The position numbers were made by a program, and so were the translations under genes. From NCBI GenBank assembly GCA_015680905.1, contig CM027382.1, forward strand, positions 4,154,001 through 4,218,000: DNA of 64,000 bases. The letters are read 5' to 3'. Of this stretch, positions 52,539 through 62,483 are shown in pieces. Under the pieces are notes generated by a model. It was given only the letters and a program-made list of their open reading frames with translations, made no database searches and was not told where the DNA came from. This DNA comes from Coptis chinensis. Lineage: Eukaryota; Streptophyta; Magnoliopsida; Ranunculales; Ranunculaceae. Every line of letters begins with the position of its first letter. Position 1 is the first letter of the stretch.

Positions 52539-53948
52539 ATGGAGAGATTGCCAACAGATGTTTCTCATAACATCTTCCGTTTCTTAGACCACAAGAACCT
52601 AGCAACAGCTCAACGAGGTAAGTATGCTCTAACGTAAAGTTTTCTTTTTTAGTGAGAAAATCGGAATGGGCGAGTCGAGTTATGCATCAACACCTCATAA
52701 AACAGTAAAACATTTTACTTGTTTGTTGTTGTGCTCTTAGTTTGCAGGAGTTGGAAAGTCATTGCCTCTGACAACATTTTGTGGTGCAAACTATTTAAGG
52801 AGAGATGGGGGGAAGCCCATGCCTCGTTATATGTTCCTCTTGATAGCAGATCATGGAAAGATATCTATGGAATGCAACATAGCTGTGATCGAATTGTATG
52901 GTAAGTCAACTCGTAATTGATAGATTGTTTCTTTGACATTTTCAAGTTTTTGGTGGATTATAAGAAAGACAACTATTTTAATCATAATATAGTTTAATTG
53001 ATTAATTCCCTATAACTATGTGTGCTCCGTGCTTTCTTCGAGTGGATCTTGCAAGTAGTTTCAAATACAAATGGTATCTCTTTCTCTCTTTTTTTTTTTT
53101 TTTTTTTTTTCAGATTGGCAATCCTGTTTTAAATGAGCAATGAGCTCAGTAACTCTTTGATGCTGGCGGGGTTCGAGCCCCAGACATCTGGTATCATAAC
53201 CCGAAGGTTTTACCAACTTTGCTAATCGGCACCTGCTATATCTCTTTCTCTTTAGTTCTAAAGAAAAATATTTAGCTCACGATGATGAGTTTTCTTTTGT
53301 GTAGTTCCTTAATAACATGCCCAGCCATTGGTGTTGTTATTAACGCTGTTCTCTAATTTTGTCATAGGAAGTTTTGTAATACCCATCAACTGAGCTGGCT
53401 CAGCCTAGTTGACGGTCCCTGACTGAGATGCTTATCATAAGACGGCCTATATCCCTTTCACTGGTTGAGGCCAAATCTCCATCTTTGAACAGGAATAAGT
53501 TTTTCACTAGTTTGCGTGTTTCTTCTGGACGTTGAAATTAGTCAATTATGCTGCAGGGGAAACTCATCACTTCAACCTTCTTTTGTGTGTGTGTCTCTGT
53601 GCGGACTGGTTCATTTTTGTTTGATGACTCATAACATGATTTCATAGTTAATTATTACTAGCAATATACTTTAGACTTATATCGATATTATGTAAATTTA
53701 AAGCATGAAACCGAACATAAGAAATGAAAACTTTTTCTTTCAGGGGATTGAAGATGATTAGAAAAGGTGGTGATTACAAAGGCATAATCCAACGATATTT
53801 GGTCTCAAGGAATGCTACTAATGTTTCCAATGGCCGTGCTCAATCCAATCTTAAAAGACCATACTCGGGCATTCTTGGCGACATCCTTTTCTTCATTGGT
53901 GACTCAGAAGTCCCCTCAAGCAGTACAAAGCAAAATCCTGTATTGTAG
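52539..53948 (+). CDS. F-box protein, copy 1 of a tandem pair (147 aa)
   Basis: F-box proteins bind SKP1 and recruit substrates to SCF ubiquitin ligases. Three exons fit: 52539-52617, 52741-52900, 53744-53948, with donors GAG|GTAAGT and ATG|GTAAGT and phases matching copy 2 exactly. Residues 1-45 form the F-box (MERLPTDVSHNIFRFLDHKN, then LATAQRVCRSWKVIASDNIL), followed by WCKLFKERWGEAH and SRSWKDIYGMQ. Exon 3 starts GLKMIRKGGDYKGIIQRYL. Compared with copy 2 it lacks 12 nt in frame after GGDY and a net 35 nt after the LKR codons. The second change shifts the frame and replaces the C-terminal 30 or so residues; the shared C-terminus (AFLATSFSSLVT...) is still readable in another frame. It may therefore be a decaying or neofunctionalised copy. 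No substrate-binding repeat domain is visible. Confidence 0.7.
53088..53238 (-). mobile_element. tRNA-derived SINE in intron 2 of F-box copy 1, with 13-bp target duplication
   Basis: On the minus strand the element reads GCAGGTGCCGATTAGCAAAG, then TTGGTAAAACC and GGGGCTCGAACCCCGCC. TAGCAAAGTTGG fits a pol III A box and GGCTCGAACCC a B box. It ends in GATTGCCAATCTG and a long poly(A), seen as T-run 53089-53110 on the plus strand. It is flanked by TATCTCTTTCTCT at 53075-53087 and 53239-53251, a perfect 13-bp target duplication typical of LINE-mobilised SINEs. Confidence 0.85.
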
Positions 53949-54090
53949 ATGTGTAACAATGCAGTCAATATAGAGCTAAACCTGTATGCACACAATTATA
54001 CAGAATGTTTCATGTATTGTAGATGGGTGACAATGCAGTGAATTGCTAAACCCGTATGTCACACGGTTATACACTTATACGGAATGTCTC
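53940..54090 (+). repeat. About 75-bp tandem duplication at the 3' end of F-box copy 1
   Basis: GTATTGTAGATG-(T/G)GT-(A/G)ACAATGCAGT followed by GCTAAACC-(T/C)GTATG and an ATACAGAATGT/ATACGGAATGT end occurs twice in a row. Copy 2 of the gene (near 56190-56260) has it once, so the duplication arose after the two genes separated. Confidence 0.75.
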
Positions 54091-54738
54091 GAGGACTCTC
54101 GTGTAAATTATTCATGGTTATTTCATATTTTCATGTATACTATTATTAGTCGGTTACTAATGGAAGGTGATGTCCTTTTTTTTAGCAACGTACTGGAAGA
54201 CATTGTCAGTATAGTATTAGTGCTGAGTTATGAATTTCTTTGTAGCCCTTCCTATTCTCTTAATCTTACTTCAGTTTAAGGAACATCTCCAGTTTTTCTT
54301 CAGTAGTTGGTAGATTGTTAGTCGGCTAACCAAATAGATCATTTCTATGTTTCAATTGCTCGAATTTAATATCGGCATGGTACCTGGTCTTATACTGTCA
54401 TTCCTTTCGTTCGGGTCTTATGTGTACGCTTCATACCAGCGTTTCTGGAACACAGTTCTTTCAAGGATGCTATTTTCAAGGCATGAGATTGGGCCTACTC
54501 GGTTGGACTTGGGTGCATGGCTGAGCTTCATTTGCGTTTGGTCAGTAAACTCAAATTTCGCGGGTAATAAACTTTCAACATCAGTTAACTAACAAGTGTC
54601 AGAACTCAGAATCTTACCTTGTCACGTGTTAACTAGAAAGATAGATTCTCAACTTCTAACCGAAAAACAGTCAGCTCCACTGTCTCTCTCTATGAACAAA
54701 ATTCAATCTGTGAGATTGAGTTGCATGATTAATATAAC

Positions 54739-56218
54739 ATGGAGAAATTACCAGCAGATGTATCTCACAAAATATTCTGTTTCTTGGATCACAAGAATCT
54801 AGCAACAGCTGAACAAGGTAAGCCAACTTAAAAGCTAGCTCTATTTGTATGTTTATTTTTATGATTTTCAACTTTTGGATCTTCGTGAACTCTTTAGTTA
54901 GATCTTCAATTTATAGTTTCAAGTGCTGGGTTTTCTTTGTAAGCGAGAAACTCGAAGGTGTTCTGAATTGAGTCGAGTTATGCGTCTACACCTCATAGAA
55001 CACTAAAACATGTTATTTTCAAATAAATGAGATTGACTATCCCTGCTTTTTTTAATATTGTGGGTTTAAATGTGATTTGTTCATTCTCGTGCTATTTGTA
55101 AAAGATCTGTCTTGAAAATTTGAGGTTGCTGTAAAGTTCAGATAAAATGGGAAAAATTTGTAGAGATAAAGGAATGAGACTAAAGAATAATATATGGTTG
55201 CAGGTGCCGACCAGCAAAAGTCGGTAAAACCTTTGGGTGATGATATCATAGGTCTGGGGATTGAATCCGCCAGCATCAAAGAGTTACTAATCTCATTTAA
55301 AACAGGATATATATATATATATATATATATATATTCTGTAAAAAAATTATTTGTTAAAAACTTAAACCCTGATAAACTGTTTCAAGTCAATTAGTCACTG
55401 TTTCTTTATTTGTGTAAAAACTAAAAACAATCCAGTTATTCATTGTTGTGCTCTTAGTTTGCTGGTATTGGAAACTGCTAGCCTGTGACAACATTTTGTG
55501 GTGCAACCTATTCAAGGAGAGATGGGGAGAAGGACATGCCGCATTCTATGCCCCTTTTGATCACAGATCATGGAAAGGTGTCTATGAAGTTCAAGATCGC
55601 TGTGATCGTGTCGGACTGTAAGTCAAAACCATGTTTCCTAGATTGTTTTCTTTTCTCAATCAGCAATTACAATTTCAAATTTCTATCCTTTTCAATGGTT
55701 TAGTTCAAAGTTTCTCATTTTCAATAGTTGGTAGTTCATCTGTATGCGGGGAAATAGACAACTATGTCTCCAGCAGGAGACACTTATGTGCATAGTGGAA
55801 TCTTTAGTTCTTCCCAAAAAACTGCGCTTGTTCATATTTGTGCCATAACTCAAACTCTTACTCGGGTTAGCACCCATGAAGATAAGAGAACACGTTGTTA
55901 TGTTTATTTTTGGTGCTTTTGATGCATGAAGCTGAATGCAGTTTTTTTACCAGGGGACTGAAGATAATTAGAGAAGGCAGTGATTATTATCTTGTTCGGC
56001 AAGGCATAATCCAAAGATATTTGGGTTCAAGGAATGCTACGAAGATTTCCAGTGGTCGCTCCAATCTTAAAAGAGTGTCCATTCCGGAAAGATCCAGGAA
56101 GTTAAGGAAACATGCTCAAGCATTCTTGACAACATCCTCTTCTTCATTGGTGACTTGGAAGTTGCCTCGTGCAATGCAAAACGAAATCGTGTACTGTAGA
56201 TGGGTAACAATGCAGTGA
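54739..56218 (+). CDS. F-box protein, copy 2 of a tandem pair (167 aa)
   Basis: A likely SKP1-binding adaptor of an SCF ubiquitin ligase. Exons are 54739-54817, 55458-55617 and 55954-56218. Exons 1 and 2 have exactly the same lengths (79 and 160 nt) and phases as copy 1. The F-box spans residues ~1-45 (MEKLPADVSHKIFCFLDHKN, then LATAEQVCWYWKLLACDNIL), followed by WCNLFKERWGEGH, RSWKGVYEVQDRCDRVGL and, in exon 3, GLKIIREGSDYYLVRQGIIQ and RYLGSRNA. The C-terminus (RSRKLRKHAQAFLTTSSSSL) is basic then Ser-rich. No Kelch, LRR or FBD domain is present, so it is a short F-box protein. The reading frame is intact. Duplicated flanks at 54262-54310 and 56484-56538 mark a duplication unit of about 2.2 kb. 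Confidence 0.8.
55198..55305 (+). mobile_element. Second copy of the same tRNA-derived SINE, in intron 1 of F-box copy 2
   Basis: The plus strand reads GCAGGTGCCGACCAGCAAAA, GTCGGTAAAACC, GGTCTGGGGATTGAATCCGC and CAGCATCAAAGAGTTACT, matching the SINE at 53088-53238 in the opposite orientation. It stops after TTTAAAACAGGA and runs into (TA)n at 55306-55334, so its 3' end is lost or replaced. No target duplication could be fixed. Confidence 0.75.
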
Positions 56219-57063
56219 ATACAGCACTAACCCTGGATGTCACGAATCTGCACATAATGTTTAAAAGACTTCTGTGAATAAAATTCATGGTGTATTTTAT
56301 GTTATTTTCATGAAATTCATGGTGTGTGTGCTGATTGTAGATGCTATTTGTTTTTTATATGATTTGCCTTTTTTTATTTTTTTTTTTTTTCCTTTGAAAA
56401 TAATGGAAGATAACTGTACTTGGCAGCTGCTACTAAATTTACCAGATTCTGGTGTTGTGTAAAATGTGTAATACTTTCTATTCATTTAATCTTACTTCAT
56501 TTTGAGGATAATCTCCAGATTCAGTTCAATAGTTGTTATATGTTAGGCTGCAAGCCAAAATATCAGTATCAAGGCACTGCCCTAAATTGAACAATACCCA
56601 CCTTAACGCAAAAGCAAAATGTATCTGCCGATTTTTTTTACATTTGCAATCTTTGTCCAACCTGCAGCAAGTTTTACTTTACAACGTTTGGAATTTTACA
56701 TTTAGCTTCATTAGTGCCTGGTCTCATTTTTGCATAGTTATACTATGGTTCATGTCTGTTTTTGAAACCCATTGAAAGGAGGAAAAAAAAAGTTCGTATA
56801 CCCTTACCAGTTAAAGTGGTTATATTGCACGCAGAAAAAGAAAAAACACAGATCTTTTGGAGCATAAAACATGTGAATCTTAGTCACACATCAGAGATTT
56901 TCACTCTAAAAGTAACAGTTTCTGGCTTCTTTTACATCAGTAATCCACCACATAATTTTAAGATATCAACAAATTTACAGGCGGCGAAAATGTATATGCT
57001 CGTGAGGATGTAAACATTATTCAGAATTGCCGTTTTCCAAAGACTCATAGCTCTCTTGAACTC
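56219..57063. other. Gap between convergent F-box copy 2 and FCLY
   Basis: It contains the 3' untranslated regions of the plus-strand F-box gene and of the minus-strand FCLY gene. Open frames at 56274-56775 are short and not family-like. Nothing else was recognised. Confidence 0.45.
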
Positions 57064-60009
57064 TTATAGATCTACATGCAGACCTTTTGCATTAGAAGCA
57101 AACCTTTTTAAGTTTGAACCGACGTGACTAGACTGCCTTGATAAAATGAGTCGCGCAACATTCTCAGCTGCAACAGCACTTGTCTCCATGGTGCTTGCAG
57201 CGTTTTCAAAGGCGTTAACATAATACAGATGTAACCCATCCAACAAGAATGGTGCAAAGACCTCTGGAGCCTTATAGTGAGGGTATGCTCCCCAATTTAT
57301 TCGAATCGTCTCCTTCCTCGCGCTGCCAATGGAAGCACAAAAGGATTAACACCTCTTCCCCATGATTATTAATTAAGCATATTTCTTGCCGATCATAAAC
57401 ATAGGCAAACAATAAAGTACGACAAATAAACAGGATACCACTACTTTCTAGTAGAAAGAGCAGAGAGGAAACACCGAGGACAAAAATCATATCTGTTCAA
57501 GTGCATTGTGTTAAACTGTTTTCCAAAGTCTGCAAACTACTCCAATACAAGTAACAAGAGAAATGGTCCAACAGATCATGGTGGGTTTATATTTGTGGTG
57601 ATCACTCAAATATGCAGGAACTGTCCAAGCAGCTTCTTCTCCACACAAGTATGGTGCTAAAACTGGTTATTATGTGTAACTTGTAACCAAATTTGGGGTT
57701 TTACGATATAGCGAGGAAGGAAATTTCCTCTTTATGGGAAAAGGTAAGCTAATTTGAGCACAGAAAAACTCTGCTCACATTTCAATTTTATTTATTCTAC
57801 TTCAGAACCATGCAATGATACTGTCAGGTAATATTACCTGAAAATTTGATCAAGTAATGAGTCTTCCATCTGTGCACGAGAAAACATCTTGTAAGTCATA
57901 TCTTCTTCACTGTATTTCTTGAGGACTGATATACAGGAGAATGGGATGTCAGGATCCTCAACTGTGCCCACGAGTTCAGGGATCTCTGACAGAGAGTTAA
58001 GGGAGAAGTACGCCTTCACAACATCACAAGCACCAATATGCAAAAACTAGTCAGATCTAGATCGAAGTCAACCAAAAGAAAATGATGAGTCATGAGGAGA
58101 GGACACTCACTGGGTTCAGCAAGCCCCTAACAAAGGTTGTATATGTGTGCTGTAAATTTCTGTCGGGAATAGAGATTGGTGGGGAGAACCGGATATTCAC
58201 CTCATCAAGGGGTGTAGCAACTACAGTGACGTCACATATGTAGCTGTTACCTTTAGTGGAGTTAAGCTCATAACGGCCACCAAGATATGAGACGGACTCT
58301 ATATGTTCACCAAGGTGCAATTTAACATCTGAATGTTTTATCAACCCAGCATCTACCTGCCAGTTGCCTCCTTCAACTGCCCATAATCCTCCTCCCGAAC
58401 CTGCCAAGGAAACTGCACCAGCAAGCCCACTCATGCTGACACTTTGACCATAGTTGACTCTTGTAATCACCTAGAAAGATGAGAACACATATTTCTTGAA
58501 ATTTGGGGCGTCATAAGATGTAAAAAACAGAGGTAATCGGGGAATTCTAGGGCAAAAAAATATGTGATGGAATCTCCTAACAATATACAATTCAGAATGG
58601 AAAGTAGACAGTTATACACCCCTTAAGCTATAGTTGGTAGAAACTAACATATCGCCTTGTTGAGGTTAACTTATATTCAACATACAAATAAGAATGGGGA
58701 CATCCCATTAAGTTGGCAAACTAATCCTAAACTGTCAATCCCCCTGCTGGATGAGCTGCTGATGTATTCATTATGACATTATGTACATTGCCACACTTGT
58801 ATCTTTTTTCTTGAGGCATCTACCTTCACAAGTTCACAACAGAATCCACATTAGCTACTTTTCCTGTTTAAATGATACAACTAGTTAGATGTTTAATCAC
58901 AATCTTGGCACCTTCAACTATTAAGAATGTTAACTTATTCAGCTCGCCAAGACACAATGTTACACAACCGTGATCTACACACCATAAGATACTCAACAGC
59001 TTCATAGGAACGTAAGGCAAGTTAGTAAATCATGTTTAATAACCTTCAAATAGTGTCAAATAACTAGTAACATATGAATTCCATTTTATTCTCATTCATT
59101 ACTCCTCAATCCTCAATTTTATAAACTACACACTTCTCCATGTTCTTAACTAAAACATATTACAATGATCATGAAAAACTCTAAAACAGTACAGTACTTA
59201 CTGTAACTAGTTCAGAGATGAGTAAAGGAGACAGCCCAGCATCAACCAGTTCCTCTTCCAAAGTTCGAGTAGTGAGCTCATGCAAGCCAGCCCACTTTAA
59301 CATTTCCTCCACACTCTCAAAAACAGGCCGAGACTCAAAACTCTCATAATACTTACAAAAATTATCAACCGCACTCTGAAAAAAACACACACATCCCAGT
59401 TGACTCACCCGAGTAAAATTAAAATTAACCAAACTTAAAAACTGTAAAAAAAAATTAACTAAACCAAAAATTACCAACCTTAACGAAACGTTCCATTCGA
59501 AAAAGCGAGAACCCATATCGGCCGAGAAGTCTCAACGAATTAAAAACCGAAACAAATTTCCGATACCAACTCGACCCGGACTTGACATCAATGGTTTTAA
59601 ACAAAAACTTGGACCCATCCCAAATTCCAAGCGACCCCATATCATCATCCTCGTCACTAGTCTTGGCACGCAAGTTAAACAACTTAGTAAAGTTCAAGAC
59701 ATGTAGATTCCTGGGATGTAATATAGAAGCCCCAGCTTCAAAAGTGTCGCCACCAATTGAGACAGTAGCCATTCTGCCGCCGACAATATCATTTTTCTCG
59801 AAAATTTGAATGGTTTGGAAGTTGACTTGGGGTGTTGATGATGAGTAGACTCGGAGGAAATGAGCGAGTGATGAACCGGCTATTCCGGAACCTATAATGC
59901 AAGTGTTGGGTACTGTTGCAGTTGTTGTTGAAGAAGAAGAGGGGAATTGGAATAGGAATAAAAGGGATGAGATAATTAGGATGTGGATGTATTTCTTCTG
60001 GTTTTCCAT
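57064..60009 (-). CDS. FCLY: Farnesylcysteine lyase / prenylcysteine oxidase (499 aa, 5 exons)
   Basis: This FAD-dependent thioether oxidase cleaves farnesylcysteine, from degraded prenylated proteins, to farnesal, cysteine and hydrogen peroxide; in Arabidopsis it dampens ABA signalling (family knowledge). Exons on the minus strand: 60009-59479, 59375-59202, 58470-58111, 58013-57838, 57322-57064, with GT-AG borders and consistent phases. A hydrophobic N-terminal signal (residues ~7-22, IHILIISSLLFLFQFP) points to the secretory or vacuolar route. The dinucleotide-binding GSGIAGSS follows at ~40-47, and EKNDIVGGRM (the second FAD contact) near 75. Later text includes GGDTFEAGASILHPRNLHV, VNYGQSVSMSGLAGAVSLAG and the C-terminal INWGAYPHYKAPEVFAPFLL, all in family order. 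The length equals the roughly 500 aa of the Arabidopsis enzyme. No lesion is visible, and expression depends on the flank right of 60009. Confidence 0.93.
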
Positions 60010-60409
60010 CTATGGTTTAGCAAAGATGTAAATAAAAGTTGGTACTTTGTAGAGTTGTGGTTCCCAAAGTCAACCATTAGTTTATCTTCAAAAATGATTA
60101 ATTAATTAACTAAACAAATTATTTGGAGTTAAGTAATGGAACATCATATTATACTAGTATACTCCTTAGCAGTGGGGCATCAGCGGAGAGGGAAGAGTGA
60201 ATAGGGAGAGGGAGGAGTGGAGATTGAGAGTGCGTGGAGAGAGGAGAGGGACAAAATCACAAAGAGAGAGAGGAAGGAAGAGAAGAGATGAGGACAGACA
60301 AAAATCAACCAACACATTTTTGTCACGTACCCCCTTTCCCAGAACGTTCGCCCCGCTCACTTGACTAACAAATTATGTCATCATCATACAAAAAAATCCA
60401 TGTTGTAGC
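60010..60409. promoter_or_regulatory. 5' flank of FCLY
   Basis: Minus-strand upstream region of the FCLY start codon. It has a GA/CT-rich stretch at about 60185-60300 (AGAGAGAG-type) that could be leader or promoter. No TATA box was fixed. Confidence 0.35.
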
Positions 60410-60586
60410 AACCATAGTTCGTGATTCCGAACGAAACTCCAGAATTTCGCTCGGAATTTCGGTTTTCCAAAAAATCAGAATTCCAAATATAGTGTCAAAA
60501 TAATCGAAATTTCAAAAAAAAATTAAAATCCAAAATTTATTGGATTCCGGTTTTGAATTCCAAGAATTAGAAATCGAACTATGGTT
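60410..60586. mobile_element. Small inverted-repeat element (MITE-like, 177 bp)
   Basis: The left end AACCATAGTTCGTGATTCCG and the reversed right end AAACCATAGTTCGATTTCTA pair. The interior is rich in GGAATTTCGG/CCAAAATT-type text and largely self-complementary. It is non-coding. A target duplication was not fixed. Confidence 0.55.
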
Positions 60587-60624
60587 TGACATTTTTGAAC
60601 ATGCACATGCCATCTCATTTGAAC

Positions 60625-60830
60625 TAGAAAGAAACAAGGGTTAACCAATATTACCCCCTCGGAAATTAGGGTTTTTCCCCTTATATACACAAAAAAAAAA
60701 GTTCAAATTAAATTGATCGGATTTTTTTTTGTGTGTATTTGGGAGAAATCCTAATTTCTCATCTGGAGGGAAATCCTAATTGGCTCATCTAGTGGGGATA
60801 ACACTAGTTCACCCAAGAAACAACATTGGT
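60625..60830. repeat. Possible fold-back element
   Basis: GAAATTAGGGTTTTTCCCCT...ATATACACAAAAAAAA (60651-60702) pairs with TTTTTTTGTGTGTATTTGGG...AGAAATCCTAATTTC (60722-60759), with weaker pairing outward. It may be another MITE; the ends are not certain. Confidence 0.4.
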
Positions 60831-60865
60831 TTTTGAAAGGTATTATTGGTAATCAAGAGCATTCT

Positions 60866-60951
60866 TTATGTTTGTAATCTTCACATTATGGTATGTAGGT
60901 GAGTTGCTTATGTTTGTAATCTTCACATTATGGTATGTAGGTGAGTTGCTT
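60866..60951 (+). repeat. 43-bp direct tandem duplication
   Basis: TTATGTTTGTAATCTTCACA followed by TTATGGTATGTAGGTGAGTT and GCT occurs twice in a row with no differences that I can see, so it is recent. Confidence 0.9.
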
Positions 60952-62483
60952 ACCACGTTTGCCGAATATGTGTGATTGTGCGGAGAGTGAAGAGCAAGTG
61001 AGGAAAAGGCCAAAAGGAAGATAATGAAAGGATGAGAACAGACTTGGGAAAGAAAACCAAAGAAAAAATCATAAAATAATCATACCAATCGAAATAAAAA
61101 TAATAAATACAACGTAAAAGATTAACTGATTAACCTTGTGAAATGTGATTGCTCTCAGATTGAATTTTTGTTTTGAAATATTCTAGTTTCTAGCCTGTGG
61201 TGGATTTGGACAGCTTATCAGTGGTGGCAATATATGTATGCACTTTTGAACTTATGTAAGTTTATTTTGCTCCGTAGTACAGGCAAATGGTTACCGTGCA
61301 TGAAGAAAGAACGATGACAGCAGATTTCATTCTCATTGAGTTCTTGGATGTACATTCATACTCAGTTTATTTGAAACAGGGCCAAGTTTCTTGCATCCAT
61401 GATTCATCAGATGCGGAACTCGACTTCTTTATTATTCGAATTGATAATAATCAATGTTTATTCTCAACATGTCATACACTTCTTAAAAAGCAAATCTCCT
61501 GAAACTAGAGAAGCATCATCTTACCTTGACAGTTGACACTGCTCAGAATGTAGCCCTAGGGAAACTTCTCGAGACCTTTCGCGAAAGCGAAGAGTACCTA
61601 TTCTGGGCGAATCTCAGGAGTGTGTGTGTGGGCATTGAGGTAGTAATATTTACATCGCGGAAACAAACTAACCATTGCTTAAGAGCATCAAAGTATAACC
61701 AGAATAGATGGAACCTAAGCACTGGTGGTGCAATTTGTACTCCTTGATAAAATTACCTGTCATAGAGCACTGTCAGAAGCTATTTAGTAAAAATTGAGGT
61801 AATCAAGAAACTCAAAAAATAGAATCGGTCAGTACGTCTGGAACTAGTAATATTGTTTAAGTTAGTCCTCCGTTTCTTAAACCAACCCCTGTACACTTAC
61901 TCAAGTTTAAGCGAAGAAATTTAACTGTGATCTAAATATCATACTCAGATGTTGCAAATGCAGTCAGAGGCGACAAATTTTAGTGAAAATAGTAACAGGT
62001 TGTTGTTACTTGTTAGAGGAATTGTTGAAGCGGCGCCAAGGCGTCACTTAGGAATCTCGCATTTTGCTTTGGTCCTGCCCCCTAAACTTATTATGCTTAT
62101 TTGTCCCTTGTCAATCCTCAGTGAAATTAGCCTAAATTTTCCTTTCACCCCTGTCTAGGTATAAAGCAATAGACAAACAGTGTCACCTCACATCTTTGTT
62201 TACTGAATCCACGTCTTCACTGGCCTAGTCTTAGTTAGTGTTATTGTCATCTCACAGGTAGGGTTTCAAGTACAGTTGCCCAGGGAAAAAAAGATAGAGA
62301 TCATTGCATAACTGAAGCAGGAAGCATGTCTGCATTCTTAAAAAAAAAAGAAAAAAGAAAAAAAGAACAAGAAAGAAGTCCAAGAAGCCAACTGAAATAC
62401 ACAAATGCAAGAGGTAGGCACATAATCTAAATGTAACAAATGTCTTTGAAGGATGCAAAGCTACTGGCACTTGAGCGAAAGCA
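60952..62483. other. Intergenic gap between FCLY and the last gene
   Basis: Short plus-strand frames (61287-61502, 61526-61747, 61949-62158) resemble no family I know. The right end should hold the 3' untranslated region of the minus-strand F-box gene, and possibly a final small exon of it. Poly(A)-rich text lies at 62338-62370. Confidence 0.4.

Noticed and set aside
53375-53475. Second SINE-like block in F-box copy 1 intron 2
   Set aside because: GAGCTGGCTCAGCCTAGTTG and GGTTGAGGCC recall A and B boxes, but spacing and tail are not convincing and no target duplication was found.
61287-62158. Small plus-strand genes between FCLY and the last F-box gene
   Set aside because: Three successive frames of about 70 codons have no recognisable domain, no splice logic and no consistent composition.
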